From: Cacconaster sp045599325
GTDB taxonomy: Bacteria; Bacteroidota; Bacteroidia; Bacteroidales; UBA932
Length of the DNA stretch: 20,592 bases
Reading direction: 5' to 3'
Assembly (NCBI GenBank): GCA_045599325.1
Contig: JAZRVT010000004.1
Location: 1-20,592, forward strand
Of the stretch, positions 14,862 to 20,592 are shown one piece after another. The notes below the pieces were generated by a model that saw only the letters and a list, made by a program, of their open reading frames with translations, searched no databases and was not told the DNA's origin. The stretch's first letter is position 1. The number at the start of each line of letters is the position of its first letter. A program made the translations under genes and the position numbers.

Positions 14862-16090
14862 AAGTACTGACAGGCCCGAACGGCAGCGGCAAGAGCCGCT
14901 ATGTCGCCACTCTGCGCGGCAACCTGCGCTACCTCACCTTCCGCGACAGCTACGGCGCGGCGGACTCGGGCTATTATCTGCAGCAGCGGTGGAACTCCAC
15001 TGAATATGACGAAGTTCCGCTGGTCAGGGAATCGCTCGGCGAATATGAGCCTTCCGCCTTCCAGCGGAGCATCTTCGACGCATTCGGGATAGAAGAGCTG
15101 CTGGACAAGCCTATGGTGCTGCTTTCCAGCGGAGAACTGAGGAAATTCCAGCTTGTCAAGGCGCTGCTCGCCAGACCGCGGCTCCTTGTCATAGATTCGC
15201 CGTACATCGGACTTGATGCCGCAGCCAGAAGCCAGGTGGCCGGTCTTATCAGGTTCCTGGCCCGCGAGCCGGATATGGACCTGATGCTGGTTCTGTCGAG
15301 GGATGATGAGATACCTGAGGAAGCAGATGAGATTGTGCGGTTTGACGGCTGCAGCGCCCCGTCCTCAACTGAGGAATCGGCCATAAGGATGGTCAAGTCA
15401 CTGCCCGGCACCCCTGTCGCCTCCGAGGAGGTGGTGAGACTTGATAAAGTCTCCATACGGTACGACGAGAGGACCATCCTGAAGGATCTTGACTGGGTTG
15501 TCCGCAGCGGTGAGAAGTGGGCGCTGGAAGGGCCTAACGGAGCCGGCAAATCGACTCTTCTGAGCATCATCTGCGCCGACATACCGCAGGCCTACGCCTG
15601 CGACGTCACTCTGTTCGGCCGGCGCCGCGGCACCGGGGAGACCATCTGGGACATCAAGCGCCATATCGGCTTCGTAAGCCCCGAGCTCCACAGGGCATAC
15701 TGTCACAATGTGCCTGTGCTGGATGTTGTGGCGAGCGGACTGCACGACAGGCAGGGCCTCTATCTTGCCACCGACCAGTCGCAGGTCCCGGACTGCGAGT
15801 TCTGGCTGGACATATTCGGCATCAGGCATCTGAAGGAGAGGTGCTTCACACAGATCTCCAGCGGAGAGCAGAGGCTCGCGCTTCTGGCCCGCGCATTCGT
15901 CAAGGACCCCGAGCTCCTCATCCTTGACGAACCGCTCCACGGTCTGGACGACGCCAACCGTGAGCGTGTCAGGTCAGTGATCGACGCCTTCTGCAGCCGC
16001 AGCGGAAAGACAATGATAATGGTATCCCACTACAAGGAGGACTTCCCGGAGTGCATAACAGACCGGCTGACACTGAAGAAAAACCTGTAG
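14855..16090 (+). CDS. modF: ModF-like tandem ABC ATPase
   Basis: The 411-aa soluble protein has two ABC nucleotide-binding domains and no membrane segment, as in ModF (photorepair protein PhrA). NBD1 (about 1-165) has Walker A GPNGSGKS (7-14) and signature LSSGE (90-94), but its Walker B reads LLVIDSP with Ser115 where the catalytic Glu should be, and the H-loop is LSRDD instead of SH. NBD2 (about 192-411) is complete: Walker A GPNGAGKS (226-233), signature SSGEQ (335-339), LLILDEP with Glu359, and SHYKED with His392. The role of ModF is unsettled; no molybdate transporter genes are nearby. ATG 14855 leaves the usual six residues before Walker A. In-frame codons further upstream do not look like a domain. 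Confidence 0.85.
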   Translation: MLKVLTGPNGSGKSRYVATLRGNLRYLTFRDSYGAADSGYYLQQRWNSTEYDEVPLVRESLGEYEPSAFQRSIFDAFGIEELLDKPMVLLSSGELRKFQLVKALLARPRLLVIDSPYIGLDAAARSQVAGLIRFLAREPDMDLMLVLSRDDEIPEEADEIVRFDGCSAPSSTEESAIRMVKSLPGTPVASEEVVRLDKVSIRYDERTILKDLDWVVRSGEKWALEGPNGAGKSTLLSIICADIPQAYACDVTLFGRRRGTGETIWDIKRHIGFVSPELHRAYCHNVPVLDVVASGLHDRQGLYLATDQSQVPDCEFWLDIFGIRHLKERCFTQISSGEQRLALLARAFVKDPELLILDEPLHGLDDANRERVRSVIDAFCSRSGKTMIMVSHYKEDFPECITDRLTLKKNL

Positions 16091-16099
16091 GAAAGGAAC

Positions 16100-17092
16100 C
16101 TATCTGCGGCCGGCCCTCTCCAGCGGTCCTTCCGGGGAACCGCTGTATCTGTAGAGCGTGAAGTCGCACACCTGACGGCCGTTGTCCTTCCCGTTGGCTC
16201 CGATATAGAAGAAGCCGTCGCCCATCGAGCAGATGCCGGTGCTGCCAAGATTCTGGTGCCACCCTGTGAATGAGTTCAGCATCAGGACCTTGCCTGTCTC
16301 ATACGGAACGCCCTCAAGACGCCCTTTCACAGGCTTCTGGCCGATGTCAAGGGCGAAAAGGGCATAGTTCGGATACATCTCTTTCTTCCCACGGTACACT
16401 GCCATATAGAGCCTGCCGCTGAAACTGTCGTAGCAGAGGTTCTGCACACCGTAGGTGGTGTTGCCGGTATGGACGAAATACTTGCGCAGAGGCTTTTTGT
16501 ACTTGCCGGGGCGGTAGCAGAGGATGATGTTGTAGTCATTGTCGGTTCTCCCAGTGTCGCCGTATATGCCGTAGGCCACATAGAGATACTCCGGCTTACC
16601 GTTTTTCCTGCCGAACCGCGGTGCGATGCTGACCCCGTCAATACCCGAGCAGGCGAAGCGCCCTGCCAGATAATCCTCCCGCACCTCAGGCAGCTCGAAT
16701 GTCTCCATCGTCATCCGGTCCACGTCAATCTCAGCGATATAGAAGCGGCTCTCGTCGCGGGCATAGCCATCCTTCCCCATCCCCTTCGAAATGTTCCGCC
16801 CTATCTCGTCATCCTTGCACTCGAGCGAAGCGTACACCTTGCGGGAAGTCTCGTCGAAAGTCAGGGCGCCGAGATGCCCGTGGATATCCTCTATGCCGGA
16901 GAGTACTCTGCCGTCGGCAGACACTTTGTAGAAGGCAGTCGTGAAGGAGCAGTAGAAGCATCCTTCTTTACTGTCGTATGCTATGCCCTGGACGTGGTTG
17001 ATGCCTCCCTGCACACGCAGGGAGTCCGGATAGCCGGAAGCCACTGATGCCGTTGAGAAGGCGACCAGAAGGAACAAGCATATTTTTTTCAT
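16100..17092 (-). CDS. secreted propeller-like protein of unknown function
   Basis: The 330-aa product has a cleavable signal peptide (about 1-19, ending SVASG) and the repeated hydrophobic-strand pattern of a beta-propeller: NHVQGIAYDSKEGCFYCSF, GALTFDETSRKVYASLE, CSGIDGVSIAPRFG, YGVQNLCYDSFSGRLYMAV and GSTGICSMGDGFFYIGANG look like successive blades. I do not recognise the family. It is the third and last gene of the VUT-GH9 operon, 11 nt after the GH9 stop, so it may bind or process the same polysaccharide, but that is inference. It converges on modF with 9 nt between the stops. No catalytic motif is evident. Confidence 0.75.
   Translation of the reverse strand: MKKICLFLLVAFSTASVASGYPDSLRVQGGINHVQGIAYDSKEGCFYCSFTTAFYKVSADGRVLSGIEDIHGHLGALTFDETSRKVYASLECKDDEIGRNISKGMGKDGYARDESRFYIAEIDVDRMTMETFELPEVREDYLAGRFACSGIDGVSIAPRFGRKNGKPEYLYVAYGIYGDTGRTDNDYNIILCYRPGKYKKPLRKYFVHTGNTTYGVQNLCYDSFSGRLYMAVYRGKKEMYPNYALFALDIGQKPVKGRLEGVPYETGKVLMLNSFTGWHQNLGSTGICSMGDGFFYIGANGKDNGRQVCDFTLYRYSGSPEGPLERAGRR
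16121..16145 (+). terminator. hairpin after modF, inside the end of the propeller gene
   Basis: CAGCGGT (16121-16127) and ACCGCTG (16139-16145) form a perfect 7-bp stem 30 nt after the modF stop. No T-run follows, so it is a tentative terminator or 3'-end stabiliser. It lies within the last codons of the minus-strand gene. Confidence 0.3.
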
Positions 17093-17103
17093 CTATGGGC
17101 CAG

Positions 17104-18927
17104 TTATTTGCCGGCAGCCTTCCTGCCCTCTGTCTCCAGGAAGGAGAAGTAGTATGCCAGGCTGCAGGTGCCGTCGATTGTCGGTTCATTGCTCGAGTAG
17201 TCGCCGCCGTCGTCGTGGTAGACTGCCACTCCGTTGTTGAAGAGCGCGAACTCGTCCTCCTTTGTCAGATGGACTCCTATCCTGTCTTCATAGAGTGCGG
17301 TGTAGATAGGACCGTCGACAAGTCCGCCCGCGATTCCCTTCTTGCCTGTACTGGACTGGGTCGGAGTGTGGTAGCCCTCCTCAATCTCCTCAGGGATTCC
17401 GCTGAGCATAGTGCAGCCCCACGGGTTGCAGCCGAGCAGCCAGTCGCGGTGCGCGGTCTCCATCTCCAGATACTCGTCGTCACCTGTAGCGCGGCGGTAG
17501 AGCTGGGCCTGGGTCATTGCGGCTGAAGTGAGGTTGTTCGAGCACCACAGATAAGGCACTCCGTTCATGAACGGATCCCCGCCTGCGCGCTGACGCATAT
17601 CCTCAAGCCCCTGTTTCATATAGCCTGCAAACTCAGTCCTGACCTCCTCATCCTCTGATGCGGCGAGCAGATAATGGCCGAGATTGATGAACGGATACCA
17701 CTGGTAGTGGTGATATTCCCTGCCCGGCCCGCGCCCTTTCTCCATCCAAGGGGATACCGGCTCGAGCTCTCCCCAGTACGAGGCCTCCTTCTTCCAGTAG
17801 TCGCCTCCTTCGAGGGCGTACATTGTAGCGGCCGCCAGCTCGACATCGTCGATCCAGGTGTCCTCTTCGTAGAAATACGGCGAGACCACGCAGGCGGTCT
17901 GGGTGTTGCCCGGCTTCTCGAGGGCGAAGTCGTATGCCGGCCTGACCTTCGCACGGATCTTCGCAGCGAATTCAGGATACCACTGCTCGATCACGTCAGC
18001 GCCGAGAGCGAAAGTGGAGGCGAACTTGCCTGCGGCCGATGAGACACCTGTAGTGCGGTTGACCCTGCCGGTCTTCTTGTTGAACACCTGCGGTTCTCCG
18101 GTAACGAAATAGACAGGGCGGCCCATTCCCGGACCATAGCCGTAGTCCACATTGTCATTGTATGCAGGGCCGTAGCCTTTGTGGTCACGGTCGTCAGCAA
18201 TCTGATAGTACATCTCGCGCGGTGCGGGGTTCATCCTGTCAAGCCAGTCGAGCCCCCACACGATCTCATCGATGATGTCAGGGATGCCGTTGCTTCCCAG
18301 ACGGCCGGTGGCATCGTACTCATCCTTGAATATGCTCTTGTCCTCCGTGAACTTGTATGCAAATGCCATATGGTATATGGATGTCGAAGAGGTGGTCATA
18401 TACTGCAGTTTGTCGTTGGCGTCGTGCCAGCCGCCCCTTACGTCGATGTGCTGTCCTGTCTTTGTCGGATGGTATATTATATATCCGTCGTGCTGATGGC
18501 AGGGCTTCTCATTCAGAGGGTTGTCACCGCAGCGCTGCTGGCGCATATAGACGAGCAGTTTGTCGGCAATGCCGTCGTAGCGGTCAGCACCTATATGAAG
18601 AACTGGCGACTTGACGCCGTTGCTGACTATATAATAGCTGCCTTCTGCAGTCACAGGGCTGAAGTCAAGACGCCATCCGCTCCTGAGGGCCCACTTGGAG
18701 GCATCACACTCTCTGCCCTTGCCCTTGAACACCACTTTGCCGGTAGCAGCATCACAGACCTTGAAATTTCCGCCGGTTTCGCCAGTGGAGACAAGGACTG
18801 CCACTTTCACGTCGTTGGGAAGATAGCCGACCTGGTTGATGCGTATCCAGGCGCTGCCGGAATCGACTGCCGGCCCGCAGCCTGTGCAAAGGGCCAGCAA
18901 AGCAGCGAATAATAAGAATCTTTTCAT
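17104..18927 (-). CDS. glycoside hydrolase family 9 endoglucanase, lipoprotein
   Basis: The 607-aa cellulase-type enzyme cleaves beta-1,4-glucan links (cellulose, mixed-linkage glucan or xyloglucan). A lipoprotein signal ends LCTGC (Cys17), suggesting membrane anchoring. The N-terminal Ig-like CelD_N domain (about 25-110) begins WIRINQVGYLPNDVKVAVL. The (alpha/alpha)6 GH9 catalytic domain (about 115-597) has the catalytic base motif GGWHDANDKLQY with Asp169 and Asp172, GCNPWG (499-504), and the C-terminal DGGDYSSNEPTIDGT block, where Glu581 is the expected acid. No carbohydrate-binding module is present. The gene starts 2 nt after the VUT gene and precedes the propeller gene by 11 nt. No SusC/SusD pair is nearby. 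The exact glucan substrate cannot be told. Confidence 0.94.
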   Translation of the reverse strand: MKRFLLFAALLALCTGCGPAVDSGSAWIRINQVGYLPNDVKVAVLVSTGETGGNFKVCDAATGKVVFKGKGRECDASKWALRSGWRLDFSPVTAEGSYYIVSNGVKSPVLHIGADRYDGIADKLLVYMRQQRCGDNPLNEKPCHQHDGYIIYHPTKTGQHIDVRGGWHDANDKLQYMTTSSTSIYHMAFAYKFTEDKSIFKDEYDATGRLGSNGIPDIIDEIVWGLDWLDRMNPAPREMYYQIADDRDHKGYGPAYNDNVDYGYGPGMGRPVYFVTGEPQVFNKKTGRVNRTTGVSSAAGKFASTFALGADVIEQWYPEFAAKIRAKVRPAYDFALEKPGNTQTACVVSPYFYEEDTWIDDVELAAATMYALEGGDYWKKEASYWGELEPVSPWMEKGRGPGREYHHYQWYPFINLGHYLLAASEDEEVRTEFAGYMKQGLEDMRQRAGGDPFMNGVPYLWCSNNLTSAAMTQAQLYRRATGDDEYLEMETAHRDWLLGCNPWGCTMLSGIPEEIEEGYHTPTQSSTGKKGIAGGLVDGPIYTALYEDRIGVHLTKEDEFALFNNGVAVYHDDGGDYSSNEPTIDGTCSLAYYFSFLETEGRKAAGK

Positions 18928-18929
18928 AG

Positions 18930-19652
18930 TTATTGATTTTTGAGATTATTTCTGTCAGTTTGGTCCGCCCACCGGCCGGCCAGCCTGTAGGCCATTCCGG
19001 AGAAGAGTATCTCCATAAGCAGTTCGAACCCTGCGGCCGTGAGCGAGCAGAAAACCGCCTGTTTCATTGACCATCCGAACAGGGGTATGCTGACCACCAG
19101 CGCAAACACGAAGTCGTCGACGAACTGGGACACTGCTGTGGAAATATAACTGCGGGCAGCGAATTCACGGAAACCACCGCTCTTTATCAGCCCGGAAACC
19201 GCCATATTCGCAAAGGAGTTCACAGCAGATGATACAGCCATCGCCAAGGCGGAGCCGAGGACTATCCAAGTCGAGCCGCCAACCATTCCGTTAAGCGCGT
19301 CGTTGACCTCTATGAGACCTGTTTCGTAGTATCCGCCCCACATTCCCGGCGTCAGTGAAACCAGTTTGAAAATGATGAAGGTCAGCAGGTTGATGGCGAT
19401 GGCCAGAACGGAGATACGCAGTGCGTCCCTTCCGCCATAGACCTTGCAGAAGCAGTCCATCAGCAGGAACGGTATCCACGAAAGCACGAATCCGCAGTCA
19501 AGCGCGACCCAGCCGTAGTTGAAGAGTTCCTTGTTTGCCAGAAGATTCATAAGCACCACCGAAAGTACGAAGGTGGTGAGTGCCAGTGACGGCACTTTTC
19601 TAAGAATGGTCCGGTACGCGAGATACTCGGACCTGATCAGTTTCCCTATCAT
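18930..19652 (-). CDS. VUT-family (YhhQ-like) transporter, possibly queuosine precursor uptake
   Basis: The 240-aa integral membrane protein has about six hydrophobic segments (near 22-40, 48-66, 78-100, 127-150, 168-195 and 203-222). The cytoplasmic LMDCFCKVYGGRDALR block (64-79) resembles the VUT/YhhQ signature (normally acidic-EVYGRK), and RSYISTAVSQFVDDFVFALV (167-186) is the second conserved block. YhhQ proteins import queuosine precursors; other VUT members may carry vitamins. The window has no queuosine genes, so the substrate is open. A longer frame with a TTG start at 19700 overlaps the promoter; ATG 19652, 8 nt after TACCTTTG, is preferred. It is the first gene of the operon with GH9 and the propeller protein, two nt from GH9. 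Confidence 0.72.
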   Translation of the reverse strand: MIGKLIRSEYLAYRTILRKVPSLALTTFVLSVVLMNLLANKELFNYGWVALDCGFVLSWIPFLLMDCFCKVYGGRDALRISVLAIAINLLTFIIFKLVSLTPGMWGGYYETGLIEVNDALNGMVGGSTWIVLGSALAMAVSSAVNSFANMAVSGLIKSGGFREFAARSYISTAVSQFVDDFVFALVVSIPLFGWSMKQAVFCSLTAAGFELLMEILFSGMAYRLAGRWADQTDRNNLKNQ

Positions 19653-20002
19653 TGCTGATACAAAGGTAGGAAAAACAAAGGAATGAGTCCTGAGAACCAA
19701 TCCATTTTTGTAAAATTTATCTATATTTTAAATTTTTTCATTCGTAAAGTTATTATAAGCGACCCCCCAATAGAGGCGGTTCAGTTAAACATTCAACATT
19801 TATAGACAGACAAAAGAATAGCAGGCACCTGGGTGGAACTTGCGGCAGACAGGAAGGCATTATATGTAAAACGACCAAGTAAAAAGGGAACTTTCATTCG
19901 CGTGCTCGCAGCAACAGTCATTGCCTCTCGGTCGTCTGGGCCAATTTCATATACGGGCTTGGTGTCCCAGAAGAAGCCGGCCTCAGGATCATTTGCGCCT
20001 GT
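19653..20002. other. non-coding stretch: VUT promoter, AT-rich region and right end of an IS110 element
   Basis: No credible gene lies in these 350 bp. From left to right they hold the VUT promoter, an AT-rich run (about 19700-19760), a weak hairpin ACC-CC/GG-GGT near 19762-19780, and from about 19830 a more GC-rich part likely belonging to the IS element. Read on the minus strand that part contains several short complementary pairs, such as GGCTT/AAGCC, and two copies of AAGTTCC. In IS110-type elements such a flank can encode the guide (bridge/seek) RNA, which I can only suggest. Confidence 0.4.
19661..19668 (-). promoter_or_regulatory. -7 promoter element of the VUT-GH9-propeller operon
   Basis: On the minus strand TACCTTTG is a perfect TAnnTTTG match ending 8 nt before ATG 19652, so the leader would be only a few nt. 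No -33 TTG lies at the right distance. Confidence 0.55.
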
Positions 20003-20010
20003 TCAGGCAC
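19995..20010 (-). repeat. short inverted repeat over the transposase stop codon
   Basis: GCGCCTG and CAGGCAC, separated by two bases, form a 7-bp stem with one G-T pair straddling the transposase TGA (20003-20005). With four bases in the loop, six pairs remain. It may begin a structured RNA at the IS right end or act as a weak terminator; no T-run follows. Confidence 0.4.
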
Positions 20011-20592
20011 TTACCGATGAGGTCTCGGGAAAGTCCACTCCGAGGTTCTTCAATATCTCAATGTGATACTTGATGCGGGCGTTCTTGCGCCTCTGGTCAA
20101 CATATCCGCATCCAAGTTCGCTGTAAGCAACCTGATCCTTCAAGACATGGTACACAATGGTAAGTAGCTCGTGTGCTGTGGCTACGAGGGCTCGCTTCTT
20201 GCCCCGACGTGCTGCCAGTCTTCCGTATCTTTCGCTTATGAACGTGTTCTTGGTGCGGCTCGCGGCCCAGGCGCATTCCGTGATTATCGCCTTGGTCGCC
20301 TTGTTCCCGTGGTTCACGTGCGAGCTTTTTTTTTGCCCGCACTCTCGTTGTTTCCGGGGCTTACTCCAGACCATGAGGCAAGGTTCGCTGCCGTGGGGAA
20401 CACTTCCATATTCACACCAATCTCGGCTATCAGCTCCTTTGCGCCGGTCTTGTCTATGCCCGGGATGGTGCACAGACGCTCTATCTCCTCCTGCACGGGC
20501 TCACATCTGCGGTCTATCTCGAACTCGAGCTCTGCAATCTCCTCCTCCAGACTCGCGATGCTCCTGCGGATTGCCTTCAGCATGAACTTGTG
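20003..20592 (-). pseudogene. IS110-family transposase, C-terminal part, split by a frameshift
   Basis: Two overlapping frames together give the C-terminal Transposase_20 (PF02371) domain. The first (open at the window edge, stop at 20314-20316) has a coiled coil (IASLEEEIAELEFEID), the helix-hairpin-helix-like IPGIDKTGAKELIAEIG, and ASWSGVSPGNNESAGKKK, the region of the catalytic serine. The second continues with HGNKATKAIITECAWAASRT, VATAHELLTIVYHVLKD and the C-terminal tail to 20003. The switch falls at an A9 run (20326-20334 on the plus strand as T9) and needs a -1 shift or one extra A. The N-terminal DEDD domain lies outside the window. It may be a dead copy, an indel error, or expressed by slippage. 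Confidence 0.85.

Larger units (their letters stand above)
19830..20592 (-). mobile_element. partial IS110-family insertion sequence (3' part), continuing past the window
   Basis: The transposase 3' portion and its downstream non-coding flank are visible; the 5' end lies beyond base 20592. The left boundary at about 19830 is a guess from base composition and conserved-looking sequence, because IS110 elements lack clear terminal inverted repeats and target duplications. A flank of more than 100 bp after the transposase gene fits the IS1111-type arrangement. Confidence 0.5.

Noticed and set aside
16074..16104. Minus-strand TAGG/CCTA stem followed by a T5 tract after the propeller gene
   Set aside because: The stem is only 4 bp and the T tract is separated by four bases; it could help termination but is not convincing alone.
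19653..19700. TTG start at 19700 for the VUT transporter
   Set aside because: The extension overlaps the -7 box at 19661-19668 and adds no membrane-protein feature.
19833..20066. Plus-strand 77-codon frame with a GTG start beside the IS end
   Set aside because: It overlaps the conserved transposase C-terminus on the other strand, has no promoter-like element and no recognisable domain.

Overview
The window looks like a chromosomal segment of a Bacteroidota bacterium, most likely a Bacteroidales gut or rumen lineage. Three things point there: repeated TAnnTTTG (-7) promoter elements, an almost complete lack of Shine-Dalgarno sites, and a gene set typical of the group (secreted S9 and M13 peptidases, lipoprotein GH9 glucanase, EFR1 ferredoxin, TolC/MFP/RND efflux). 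I see no rRNA, tRNA or CRISPR array. Genes are tightly packed and four convergent pairs overlap or nearly touch.

Layout. A DPP4-like S9 peptidase (minus, 50-1969) diverges from a DUF2461 protein (plus, 2035-2721). Next comes a four-gene efflux operon on the minus strand: TolC-like outer-membrane factor (8867-7500), membrane fusion protein (7491-6436), RND pump (6423-3340) and a TetR regulator (3329-2718). It has a promoter with a TAACGA-N2-TCGTTA palindrome at the start site, and the regulator seems to have a second promoter of its own. Upstream lies a PIG-L deacetylase / free methionine-R-sulfoxide reductase operon (10202-8998, minus). A plus-strand lipoprotein of unknown function (10269-10916) diverges from it.

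Next are a secreted NucA-type nuclease (11780-10932, minus), diverging from an EFR1 flavodoxin/2[4Fe-4S] protein (11841-12689, plus), and an M13 metallopeptidase lipoprotein (14681-12666, minus). A ModF-like tandem ABC ATPase (14855-16090, plus) is preceded by a possibly frameshifted small secretory ORF. The last operon on the minus strand is VUT-family transporter (19652-18930), GH9 endoglucanase lipoprotein (18927-17104) and a secreted propeller-like protein of unknown family (17092-16100).

The right edge carries the 3' part of an IS110-family transposase (minus) split into two frames at an A9 run. About 350 bp of non-coding sequence lies between it and the VUT gene.

Most products act in the envelope or outside the cell: protein, glucan and nucleic acid degradation plus drug/toxin efflux. 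The less ordinary signals are the efflux promoter/operator arrangement, promoter elements placed 4-8 nt before start codons (suggesting leaderless mRNAs), the small ORF before modF, a perfect hairpin inside the EFR1 gene, and the IS110 end with its frameshift and possible guide-RNA region. I did not find a clearly new multi-gene system.
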